A DNA stretch of 11,295 nt, from NCBI GenBank assembly GCA_030066475.1, contig JASJBO010000238.1, forward strand, positions 1-11,295, given 5' to 3'. Position numbers and translations under genes: made by a program. Of this stretch, positions 1-7,258 are shown in pieces. Each line of letters opens with the position of its first letter. Positions within the stretch are counted from its first letter, which is position 1. This DNA is from Myxococcota bacterium (GTDB lineage: Bacteria > Myxococcota_A > UBA9160 > PR03). Below the pieces are notes generated by a model, which was not told the origin of the DNA, did no database searches, and saw only the letters and a list, made by a program, of their open reading frames with translations.

Positions 1-43
1 CGCGCGAGCGGCGCGCGCAGCGAGCCGAAGGCGAGCGTAGTCA
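1..43 (+). repeat. Dispersed hairpin repeat, copy A (left part cut by window edge)
   Basis: This is a copy of the repeat family also seen at 3619-3676, 3719-3773, 7107-7166, 7202-7258 and (reverse) 11244-11295. The conserved core GCGCGCAGCGAGCC starts at about 13. It is followed by the second mini-hairpin GCC-GAA-GGC (25-33) and GAGCGTAGTC. The first hairpin's left arm lies outside the window. The TGA stop of the SDR gene (complement of 41-43) sits at the right edge of this copy. Confidence 0.8.
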
Positions 44-886
44 ACCCAGAATCTTGTCGATCTGCTTGCCGATCTCTTCGGGGGTCCAGAGCTCGTCCTT
101 CTTGGTGACGCCCTCGGTCCGCACCATGCGCATCTCGGAGATCTGCCCACCGCCGACGAAGAAGATCTTCTTGGAGACGTCCTTGGCGAGGTCGCTGCCG
201 AGGAACACGATCAGCGGCGCGATCTGCTCGGGACCCATGCGGCCCTTGAACTCCTCGTTCTGCGCCAGCGGCAGGTCCTCGGTCATGCGGGTGAGCGCCA
301 CCGGCGCGATCGCGTTGACGCGGATGCCGTACTTGTGGCCCTCGATCGCCAGGCAGCGGGTGAAGCCCGCGATGCCGGCCTTCGCAGCGCCGTAGTTGGT
401 CTGGCCGAAGTTGCCCTCGAGGCCGGAGGTCGACGAGGTGTTGATGATCGAGCCGCCCTGCGCGCGCTCCTTCATGTGGTTGAAGACCGGCCGGGTCACG
501 CAGTAGGTGCCCTTCAGGTGGACGGCCACCACCGCGTCCCACTGCGCCTCCTCCAGCTTGGAGAGCGACTTGTCGCGCAGGATGCCGGCGTTGTTGACCA
601 GGATGTCGACCTGGCCGAACGCGTCCACCGCGGTCTGGCAGATCTTCTCGCCGCCCTCCACCGTGGCCACGTTGTCGTAGCTCGCGACCGCCTCGCCGCC
701 GCCCGCCACGATCTCGTTCACCACCGTGTCGGCCATCGCCTGGCCGGCCCCGCTGCCGTCGCGCGCGCCACCCAGGTCGTTCACCACCACGGCGGCGCCG
801 GCGCGAGCCAGGGCCAGGGCGTGCTCGCGACCGATGCCGCCGCCCGCACCCGTCACGATCGCGATCTTTCCGTCGAGCAGTCCCAT
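41..886 (-). CDS. SDR-family NAD(P)-dependent dehydrogenase, (3R)-hydroxyacyl-CoA dehydrogenase-like
   Basis: This 281-aa protein is a classical short-chain dehydrogenase with a single Rossmann domain. Visible motifs are the cofactor-binding TGAGGGIG at residues 12-19, NNAG at 98-101, catalytic Ser152 and the YxxxK pair Tyr165/Lys169. The VNDLGG stretch after beta-2 and the extended C-terminal tail (about residues 240-281, ending in a TPEEI-type segment) resemble the dehydrogenase part of peroxisomal multifunctional enzyme type 2. The likely reaction is therefore oxidation of (3R)-3-hydroxyacyl-CoA, or a related acyl-CoA or steroid hydroxyl, in the cytoplasm. The ATG start is preceded by GGAGGA at good spacing. 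It lies 83 bp downstream of the GNAT gene on the same strand and may share its transcript. The stop codon abuts repeat copy A. The family is certain; the substrate is inferred. Confidence 0.9.
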   Translation of the reverse strand: MGLLDGKIAIVTGAGGGIGREHALALARAGAAVVVNDLGGARDGSGAGQAMADTVVNEIVAGGGEAVASYDNVATVEGGEKICQTAVDAFGQVDILVNNAGILRDKSLSKLEEAQWDAVVAVHLKGTYCVTRPVFNHMKERAQGGSIINTSSTSGLEGNFGQTNYGAAKAGIAGFTRCLAIEGHKYGIRVNAIAPVALTRMTEDLPLAQNEEFKGRMGPEQIAPLIVFLGSDLAKDVSKKIFFVGGGQISEMRMVRTEGVTKKDELWTPEEIGKQIDKILG

Positions 887-969
887 GCTCCATCCTCCGT
901 CCGTGTCTCGAGGGCCGCGGAGGCTAGCCGATCGGATTGGGCTCGCCTACGGCCCGTGGTGTGGGGGAA

Positions 970-1845
970 TCAGACGAAGAGCAGCGTCCGGAGGCTCACG
1001 AACGGGACGAAGCCCAGGCGGTCGTAGAGGCGCAGGGCGGGCGCGTTGCCCTCGACGACCGAGAGCTGGACGTGGTCGGCGCCCTGCTCGAAGGCGGCGC
1101 GGCACAGCGCCGCGACGCCCGCCGCCGCGTAGCCGCGGCGGCGGAACTCCGGCCAGGTGTAGACGCCCTGGAGCAGCCAGCCCTCGGGCAGCCGCACGTC
1201 CGCGTAGCCGACGAAGACCACGCGCCGCTGCACCTCGCCCACCAGCGCACGCGGCCGCCGGGCTCGCACCCAGCGCCGGAACCCGCGCGGGTCGCCGACG
1301 AACGGATCGGGGCGACCCTCCTCGCGGAGGCTGGCGCGCGCCGCGTCGACGAGCGCCTCGAGGTCGCCCGTCTGCGCGGGGCGCACGCGCAGCTCGCCGG
1401 GACCCGCGTGGCCCCCACAGGATGCGGGCTCCACGAGCAGCCCCACCTCGCGGCGATCCACCAGCGAGCGGCGCCCGCGCGCGGCGAGCCGTTCCCAGAG
1501 CGGCTCCACCAGCGGCTCGGGGCTACGCACCAGTCCCGCGTGGAGTCCCGCGAGCTCGCCGAGCAGGGCGTCGAGGGCCTCTCCGCGGAGGTCCGCGTCG
1601 AGCACCACGGTGGGACGCGCCGACGCCACGCCCAGCAGGTGCTCCCCGCGCCAGCAGCCGAGCACGTCGGCGCCTTCCTCGCCGGCGGCCGGTGCGCGAC
1701 CGAGCGCGCGCACCAGATCCACCAGGAACAGATTGGCGCGCGAGCTCGCGCGCAGACGCGCCAGCGCCGGCTCGACGTCGCGGCGGCGCAGCGGGCGCAC
1801 GCGGACCGCGTCGGCGGAGGCGCGGGGATCCGGCGCAGTCGCCAA
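970..1845 (-). CDS. GNAT-family N-acetyltransferase, two-part
   Basis: This is a 291-aa protein. The C-terminal half (about 152-285) is a GNAT domain. The acetyl-CoA pyrophosphate-binding motif A reads VYTWPEFRRRGYA (228-240), following the R-x-x-G-x-A pattern, and the later motif B segment contains EGNAPALRLYDRLGF (265-279). The N-terminal half (15-140) is Arg/Leu/Ala-rich without clear motifs and may be a degenerate second GNAT-like or DUF4081-like domain. The start is TTG, 6 nt after the stop of the biotinyl-carrier gene; an in-frame GTG 15 codons further in is an alternative. The spacing implies co-transcription with the biotin carboxylase genes, so an acyl-CoA-linked acetylation role is conceivable. 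The acceptor cannot be read from the sequence. Confidence 0.8.
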   Translation of the reverse strand: MATAPDPRASADAVRVRPLRRRDVEPALARLRASSRANLFLVDLVRALGRAPAAGEEGADVLGCWRGEHLLGVASARPTVVLDADLRGEALDALLGELAGLHAGLVRSPEPLVEPLWERLAARGRRSLVDRREVGLLVEPASCGGHAGPGELRVRPAQTGDLEALVDAARASLREEGRPDPFVGDPRGFRRWVRARRPRALVGEVQRRVVFVGYADVRLPEGWLLQGVYTWPEFRRRGYAAAGVAALCRAAFEQGADHVQLSVVEGNAPALRLYDRLGFVPFVSLRTLLFV

Positions 1846-1851
1846 GGCCGC

Positions 1852-2070
1852 CTACCCGTCGATCACCGCCAGCACCGCGCCCTCCTCGATGCTGTCGCCT
1901 TCCTGCACGCGGATCTCCGCCAGCCGTCCCGCCCGCGGCGCCTCGACGGGGATCTCCATCTTCATCGACTCGAGGATCAGGATCACGTCCCCGGCCTCGA
2001 GGCCGTCGCCCACGGCCTTCTCGATCTTCCAGACGTTCCCCGCGATCTCGGCCTCCACCTCGGTGGCCAT
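1852..2070 (-). CDS. Small biotin carboxyl carrier (biotinyl-domain) protein
   Basis: This 72-aa protein is almost nothing but a biotinyl/lipoyl domain. The biotin attachment motif ESMKMEIP has its modified lysine at Lys37. It shuttles carboxybiotin between the biotin carboxylase encoded just upstream and a carboxyltransferase that is not in this window. I chose the ATG at 2070 because a near-perfect AGGAGG lies 5 nt upstream. The longer reading frame begins at a TTG at 2088 that would overlap the biotin carboxylase stop, and it would place that Shine-Dalgarno inside the coding sequence. It lacks the Ala/Pro-rich N-terminus of the longer AccB of fatty acid synthesis. This favours a propionyl-, methylcrotonyl- or other acyl-CoA carboxylase. 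Confidence 0.88.
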   Translation of the reverse strand: MATEVEAEIAGNVWKIEKAVGDGLEAGDVILILESMKMEIPVEAPRAGRLAEIRVQEGDSIEEGAVLAVIDG

Positions 2071-2084
2071 GCGCTCCTCCTGAC

Positions 2085-3428
<1,344 letters not shown>

Positions 3429-3445
3429 CGTCTCGCGTTAGCACA

Positions 3446-3522
3446 GCTTGGTGGACTCCGCGGCGCCGGTGCGCCGCTGCGCGCTCCGGCGGGCCCAGGA
3501 GGCCCGCCTGCGCTTGCGGCTT
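3446..3522 (-). repeat. Dispersed hairpin repeat, degenerate copy H (reverse orientation)
   Basis: Read on the minus strand, this copy begins CCGCAAGCGC like the other copies and continues with an 8-bp perfect stem (arms at 3501-3508 and 3488-3495, 5-nt loop). It then has GCGCGCAGCG and, further on, GGAGTCCACC in place of GAAGTCCATC. The second mini-hairpin region has diverged. I assign it to the family by the order of these blocks, so the identity is less secure than for the other copies. Confidence 0.55.
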
Positions 3523-3618
3523 CCCCCGTCGATCCAGGCGGAGAAGCCTCCAGGAGCACCGAGCGGGAGGCCGTTCCGCCGGCCTGCCAAGGGCAGCCGA
3601 AGCCATGGCGGTCGCCCG

Positions 3619-3676
3619 CGCAAGCGCCGCCGGTTCCTCCGGCGGCGCGCGCAGCGAGGCGAAGCCGAGCGAAGTC
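3619..3676 (+). repeat. Dispersed hairpin repeat, copy B (longest stem)
   Basis: CGCAAGCGCC is followed by the family's longest first hairpin: a perfect 10-bp stem at 3624-3633/3639-3648 with loop TTCCT. The core GCGCGCAGCGAG comes next. The second mini-hairpin is inverted relative to the other copies: GGC-GAA-GCC (3658-3666) instead of GCC-GCA-GGC. The copy ends GAGCGAAGTC. Confidence 0.8.
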
Positions 3677-3718
3677 AATAAGGCCGCCTCCGCGCGGCAC
3701 CGAAATCCCCGAAGGCAC

Positions 3719-3773
3719 CCCCGCAAGCGCCGAAGGCGCGCGCAGCGAGCCGCAGGCGAGCGAAGTCCATCAG
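3719..3773 (+). repeat. Dispersed hairpin repeat, copy C
   Basis: This copy opens CCCGCAAGCGCC. Its first hairpin is GCGCC-GAA-GGCGC (3727-3739). The second mini-hairpin GCC-GCA-GGC lies in the 20-nt block GCGAGCCGCAGGCGAGCGAA. It ends GTCCATCAG. It is almost identical to copies E and F except for the first stem's length and sequence. Confidence 0.85.
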
Positions 3774-3778
3774 GACGC

Positions 3779-3801
3779 CAGCGAGCCGCAGGCGAGCGAA
3801 G
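3779..3801 (+). repeat. Dispersed hairpin repeat, half copy D
   Basis: This is a partial tandem duplication of copy C. Only the right half is present: CAGCGAGCCGCAGGCGAGCG, then AAGG. The first hairpin and the terminal GTCCATCAG are missing. It starts within 6 nt of the end of copy C. Confidence 0.75.
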
Positions 3802-3805
3802 GCTG

Positions 3806-3824
3806 GCGCGGCCTCAGGCCGCGC
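3806..3824 (+). other. Perfect 8-bp hairpin just upstream of ffh
   Basis: The arms GCGCGGCC (3806-3813) and GGCCGCGC (3817-3824) enclose the triloop TCA. The hairpin directly follows half-copy D and would overlap the -35 region of the proposed ffh promoter. It could be another variable-stem element of the repeat family or an operator. The sequence alone does not decide. Confidence 0.5.
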
Positions 3825-3837
3825 TTCGCCAGGCTGC

Positions 3838-3843
3838 TACGTT
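3838..3843 (+). promoter_or_regulatory. Candidate -10 element for ffh
   Basis: TACGTT fits the TAnnnT -10 pattern and ends 9 nt before the ffh ATG. Transcription starting 6-9 nt downstream of it would place the +1 at or within about 3 nt of the start codon, giving a leaderless or nearly leaderless mRNA. This agrees with the absence of any Shine-Dalgarno before ffh (GTTCCGGCCTCC precedes the ATG). No convincing -35 is visible in the GC-rich repeat upstream. Confidence 0.3.
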
Positions 3844-3852
3844 CCGGCCTCC

Positions 3853-5379
3853 ATGCTCGAGACCCTGACCAAAGGCTTCACGGCCGCACGGGAGCGGCTG
3901 AAGGGCGTCCGCGAGCTCGACGAGCAGAGCGTCGACGAAGCGCTGCGGGACGTCCGCAGCTCGCTGCTCGAGGCCGACGTCGACCTCCAGGTGGTGCGCT
4001 CGTTCCTGGCGCGCGTCAAGGAGCGGGCGCTCGGCGAGAAGGTCCGCACCCGCGTGCGCGACAAGCGCGGCCGGGTCCACCGCGCGACGCCGGGACAGCA
4101 CTTCGTCGCGACCTGTCAGAAGGAGCTCGAGAACCTGATGGGGCCGGTCGACACCCGGCTCCACCGCGACCCGCGCGGCATCACGTCGGTGATGCTGCTC
4201 GGGCTCCAGGGCGTCGGCAAGACCACGGTCGCCGCCAAGCTGGCGCGCCACCTCCAGCGCCAGAACAAGCGGCCGCTGCTGGTGGCGGCCGACGTGCACC
4301 GCCCCGCCGCGATCCTCCAGCTCCAGCAGCTCGGCGAGCGCATCGAGGTGCCGGTGCACGCGGGCGAGCCGGCCGACGGCGCCCCCGCGATCTGCGGCGC
4401 CGCGGCCGCGCGAGCGCGGCGCGAGGGCTTCGACGTCGTCATCTACGACACCGCCGGCCGGCTCGCGATCGACGACGATCTGATGCGCGAGCTCGAGCAG
4501 GTGGCGGAGACCGTGACGCCCGCCAACACGCTGCTGGTGTGCGACGCCCTGATGGGCCGCGACGCGATCAACGTGGCGCAGGCGTTCTCGGCCCGGCTCG
4601 AGCTCGACGGACTCGTGCTCACCAAGCTCGACGGCGACGCGCGCGGCGGCGCCGCGCTGGCCGTCAAGGAAGTCACCGGCGTCCCCATCAAGTTCCTGGG
4701 GACCGGCGAGTCGGTCGACCGGCTCGAGACGTTCCGGCCCGAGGGCCTGGCGTCCCGCATCCTCGGCATGGGCGACATCGTGGGCCTGGTCGAGGACTTC
4801 GAGCAGGTCGCCGACACCGAGGAGGCCGAGGAGGACGCCGAGCGGATCCTCAAGGGCCAGTTCGGCATGGACGACCTGCTCAAGCAGCTCCGCACCGTCC
4901 AGAAGATGGGCCCGCTGCGCGAGGTGATGGCCAAGATGCCGGGCTTCGGCGCGCTCGCCGAGCAGGTGGACGAGCGTCAGATCGGCCGCGTCGAGGCGAT
5001 GATCCAGTCGATGACGCCCGGCGAGCGCCAGGATCCCGATCGGATCGACCGCAGCCGCGCCTCGCGGATCGCGCGGGGCTGCGGCCACCAGCAGAGCGAC
5101 GTCACCGATCTGGTCAAGCGCTTCGACCAGATGCGCCAGGTGATGAGCGCGCTCGGCAGCGGGGGCGGAATGCTCGGCAAGATCCCCGGTCTGGGCCGCA
5201 TGGCCGGCGCAGGTGGCGCCGACCCCGCGATGCTCGAGGGCCTCGGGGGGCTGGACGGCCTGGGCGCGGGCCCCGGCGGGGCGCGCCTGTCCGCGGGCGC
5301 GGTGGCCCGCAAGCGCCAGCACGCCAAGAAGAAGCGCAAGGCGGCCCGTCAGGCGCGCCGCAAGGGCCGCCGCAAGTAG
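3853..5379 (+). CDS. ffh: Signal recognition particle GTPase Ffh (SRP54)
   Basis: This 508-aa protein binds 4.5S RNA and signal peptides and targets ribosomes making membrane proteins to FtsY. The N domain covers about 1-95. The G domain has G1 GLQGVGKTT (117-125), G2 DVHRPAA (147-153), G3 DTAGR (199-203), G4 TKLD (257-260), DGDARGG (260-266) and G5 GTGE (283-286). The methionine-rich M domain (about 325-450) contains the RNA-binding SRxxRIA element (401-407). Three features are unusual: the usual G-S-G after that element is G-C-G (Cys410), a basic insert lies at about 64-77, and the C-terminal tail is strongly basic (485-508). It is about 50 residues longer than many Ffh proteins. The start matches the family N-terminus but lacks a Shine-Dalgarno. 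The usual rpsP-rimM-trmD neighbours are absent. Confidence 0.96.
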   Translation: MLETLTKGFTAARERLKGVRELDEQSVDEALRDVRSSLLEADVDLQVVRSFLARVKERALGEKVRTRVRDKRGRVHRATPGQHFVATCQKELENLMGPVDTRLHRDPRGITSVMLLGLQGVGKTTVAAKLARHLQRQNKRPLLVAADVHRPAAILQLQQLGERIEVPVHAGEPADGAPAICGAAAARARREGFDVVIYDTAGRLAIDDDLMRELEQVAETVTPANTLLVCDALMGRDAINVAQAFSARLELDGLVLTKLDGDARGGAALAVKEVTGVPIKFLGTGESVDRLETFRPEGLASRILGMGDIVGLVEDFEQVADTEEAEEDAERILKGQFGMDDLLKQLRTVQKMGPLREVMAKMPGFGALAEQVDERQIGRVEAMIQSMTPGERQDPDRIDRSRASRIARGCGHQQSDVTDLVKRFDQMRQVMSALGSGGGMLGKIPGLGRMAGAGGADPAMLEGLGGLDGLGAGPGGARLSAGAVARKRQHAKKKRKAARQARRKGRRK

Positions 5380-5517
5380 CTATCCTCCGACTTGGCGGCT
5401 GCCGCTGTTCCCCACGGGAGTCGTCGCGCGTGCGGGGAGGCCACCCGCACGAGCTGCTGCGGTCGTGGCTCCGGAAATCAGGTTCTGCCCCCTGGTTGCC
5501 GATCCGGTAGGGATTCC
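5380..5517 (+). other. Structured ffh-mltD-like spacer / possible 5' leader
   Basis: This 138-nt spacer lies between co-directional genes and contains several complementary segments. GTGCGGG (5430-5436) pairs with CCCGCAC (5444-5450). CCACG (5412-5416) with CGTGG (5464-5468) would enclose it. A separate hairpin pairs ATCAGG (5477-5482) with CCTGGT (5491-5496), inside CCGG (5471-5474)/CCGG (5504-5507). There is no U-tract, so it is not an obvious intrinsic terminator. It lacks the GGTCCGGAAGG-type tetraloop of 4.5S RNA. AGGGA (5509-5513) serves the next gene as a weak Shine-Dalgarno. Confidence 0.35.
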
Positions 5518-7032
5518 ATGCGTGCCTTGGTAGCGATCGCTCTCGCGCTCGGGGTCTCGGTCAGCGCCTCGGGCGCGGACGAGACGTTCCCGCGCCCCGA
5601 ACGCCTCCAGCCCCGCGTCGACCTCTGGAAGCGCGTCTACAGCGAGGTCGAGAACGACTCCGGCCTGCTGCACGACTCCGAGCACCTCGAGGTGATCTAC
5701 GAGGTCCTGCACATCCCCAAGGCGCTGCCGCTGCGCGTCCGCGAGCGCCGGGTGGACGCCGCGCGCGGGCGCTACGAGCGGGTGCTGCGCCGGCTCGCCA
5801 GCGGCCGCCGCAGCGGGCTCTCGGACGAGGAGCAGCGCGTGCTGGCGCTCTGGCCGCCGGGCGTCTCCAACAAGACACTCGCCGCCGCCGCGCGGCGCGT
5901 GCGCTTCCAGCGCGGCCAGGCCGACCGCTTCCGCGACGGCATCGTGCGCTCGGGCGCCTGGATCGACGAGATCGAGCGGGTGCTGACCGAGCGCGGGCTC
6001 CCGATCGAGCTCTCCGCGCTGCCGCACGTCGAGTCGTCCTACAACCCGCGCGCCTACTCGAAGGCGGGGGCCGCCGGCGTCTGGCAGTTCACCCGGAGCA
6101 CGGGCCGCCTGTTCATGCGCATCGACTACGTGGTGGACGAGCGCTTCGATCCCCACCGCGCGACGGAGGCGGCCGCCGCCCTGCTGCGCTCCAACTACGA
6201 CCGCACCGGGACCTGGCCACTGGCGATCACCGCCTACAACCACGGCACCGCCGGGATGGAGCGCGCGGTGCGCAAGCTCGGCACGCGCGACATCGCCGAG
6301 ATCGTGGCGCGCTACAAGAGCCGCACCTTCGGCTTCGCGTCGCGCAACTTCTACGCCGAGTTCCTGGCGGCGCTCGACGTCTCGCGGGAGGCCGAGCGCC
6401 ACTTCGGCCCGATCGTGCGCGAGAGCCCGTCCGAGTCGCACGTGGTCGTGACCGACGCCTACTACCCGGCCGACGCCCTGGCGCGCGCCTTCGGCATCGA
6501 CGTCGGGCTGCTCCAGGAGCTGAACCTGCCGCTGCGGCGCCCGGTGTGGTCGGGCCAGAAGCGCGTGCCCGCGAACTACCCGCTGCGGCTGCCCAACCTG
6601 GCCGAGCGCCCGCCTGACGCCGAGGTGCTGGCCACGATCCCCGAGGCGCAGCGCTTCGCCGAGCAGACGCGCGACCGCTTCCACCGCGTGCGGCGCGGCG
6701 ACACGCTGTCGCAGATCGCGCGCCGTTACGGCGTCTCGCAGCGCTCGATCATGGCGCTGAACGGGCTGCGAAACGCGCACCGCATCCGCGTCGGGCAGCG
6801 CCTGAAGCTCCCCACCACAGGGACGCCCCCGGCCCGGCGCACGGCCCGCGGCGTTCCGGTCGAGCCGGCCTGGGTGGGCACCCGCTACCGCGTGCGCCGC
6901 GGCGAGACGCTCTCGACCATCGCGCGGCGTGTGGGGGTCCCGATGAAGGAGCTCGCGGCCCACAACGGCATCCGCCACCCGTATCGGATCCGGGCCGGCC
7001 AAGTGCTCAAGGTGCCGGGATCGGGCACCTGA
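5518..7032 (+). CDS. Periplasmic lytic murein transglycosylase with two LysM domains (MltD-like)
   Basis: This 504-aa enzyme is predicted to cleave the MurNAc-GlcNAc bond of peptidoglycan in the periplasm, forming 1,6-anhydro ends. The ATG at 5518 gives a clean signal peptide (hydrophobic 3-17, cleavage after ASGA at residue 20). The longer open frame upstream is intergenic sequence. The transglycosylase domain (about 145-285) has catalytic Glu172 in HVESSYNP, GVWQFT (187-192) and TAYNHG (238-243). Two LysM peptidoglycan-binding domains follow at about 388-432 and 457-500, each starting YRVRRGET- or HRVRRGDT-like. Residues 308-359 look like a third, degenerate LysM. There is no lipobox cysteine, unlike the E. 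coli MltD lipoprotein, so it is probably soluble or wall-bound. It lies 138 nt after ffh and may be partly co-transcribed. Confidence 0.92.
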   Translation: MRALVAIALALGVSVSASGADETFPRPERLQPRVDLWKRVYSEVENDSGLLHDSEHLEVIYEVLHIPKALPLRVRERRVDAARGRYERVLRRLASGRRSGLSDEEQRVLALWPPGVSNKTLAAAARRVRFQRGQADRFRDGIVRSGAWIDEIERVLTERGLPIELSALPHVESSYNPRAYSKAGAAGVWQFTRSTGRLFMRIDYVVDERFDPHRATEAAAALLRSNYDRTGTWPLAITAYNHGTAGMERAVRKLGTRDIAEIVARYKSRTFGFASRNFYAEFLAALDVSREAERHFGPIVRESPSESHVVVTDAYYPADALARAFGIDVGLLQELNLPLRRPVWSGQKRVPANYPLRLPNLAERPPDAEVLATIPEAQRFAEQTRDRFHRVRRGDTLSQIARRYGVSQRSIMALNGLRNAHRIRVGQRLKLPTTGTPPARRTARGVPVEPAWVGTRYRVRRGETLSTIARRVGVPMKELAAHNGIRHPYRIRAGQVLKVPGSGT

Positions 7033-7061
7033 GGCGGAGCGTTGCCCCGGGCCTAGCTTAC

Positions 7062-7080
7062 GCCAGCGCCTCGAGCTGGC
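7062..7080 (+). terminator. Weak hairpin after the lytic transglycosylase gene
   Basis: GCCAGC (7062-7067) and GCTGGC (7075-7080) form a perfect 6-bp stem with a 7-nt loop, starting 30 nt after the stop codon. No T-run follows, so intrinsic termination is doubtful. It might only protect the 3' end. Confidence 0.25.
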
Positions 7081-7106
7081 CCCCACCCGGAGCTCGCCCG
7101 AAGCGC

Positions 7107-7166
7107 CCCGCAAGCGCCGGCGAAGCCGGCGCGCGCAGCGAGCCGCAGGCGAGCGAAGTCCATCAG
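7107..7166 (+). repeat. Dispersed hairpin repeat, copy E
   Basis: CCCGCAAG is followed by the first hairpin GCGCCGGC-GAA-GCCGGCGC (7114-7132, 8 bp perfect). The core comes next with the second mini-hairpin GCC-GCA-GGC, and the copy ends GAAGTCCATCAG. The centre of the first hairpin is GCGAAGC, a sequence known as an exceptionally stable DNA mini-hairpin. The copy lies in the convergent gap between the transglycosylase gene and the sigma cassette. Confidence 0.85.
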
Positions 7167-7201
7167 GCCGTCTTCGCCCAGCAACGAGCCCCTGGACGGC
7201 A

Positions 7202-7258
7202 CCCCGCAAGCGCCCGCAGGGCGCGCGCAGCGAGCCGCAGGCGAGCGAAGCCCATCAG
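7202..7258 (+). repeat. Dispersed hairpin repeat, copy F
   Basis: CCCCGCAAG is followed by the hairpin GCGCCC-GCA-GGGCGC (7210-7224). The core comes next with the second mini-hairpin GCC-GCA-GGC, and the copy ends GAAGCCCATCAG. The terminal TCA (7255-7257) is the complement of the TGA stop of the last gene in the sigma cassette, so this gene ends inside the conserved repeat edge. Copy E lies 35 nt to the left in the same orientation. Confidence 0.85.

Larger units (their letters stand above)
3429..3852 (+). other. 424-bp divergent intergenic region packed with hairpin repeats
   Basis: This gap lies between the divergent biotin carboxylase (minus) and ffh (plus) genes. It holds one degenerate reverse copy, two good copies and one half copy of the dispersed repeat, plus an extra perfect 8-bp stem just before ffh. 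The frames that stay open across it give only Arg/Ala/Pro-rich translations with no domain, so I call no gene here. Promoters for both flanking genes must lie here. The only candidate I can point to is the ffh -10 at 3838-3843. Confidence 0.75.

Noticed and set aside
887..969. Possible regulatory region between the GNAT and SDR genes
   Set aside because: Apart from the SDR Shine-Dalgarno I see no clear promoter, palindrome or terminator in these 83 bp.
3438..3718. Small minus-strand open frames of 61-113 codons in the divergent intergenic region
   Set aside because: They consist largely of translated repeat sequence and low-complexity Arg/Pro/Ala stretches without good ribosome binding sites.
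3619..3801. CRISPR-like array
   Set aside because: Spacing between repeat copies is irregular (from 6 to more than 40 nt here), the copies have variable internal stems, occur in both orientations around the window, and there are no cas genes.
5380..5517. 4.5S (SRP) RNA gene next to ffh
   Set aside because: CCGGAA is present, but the conserved GGTCCGGAAGG-AGCAGCC arrangement of domain IV is missing on either strand.
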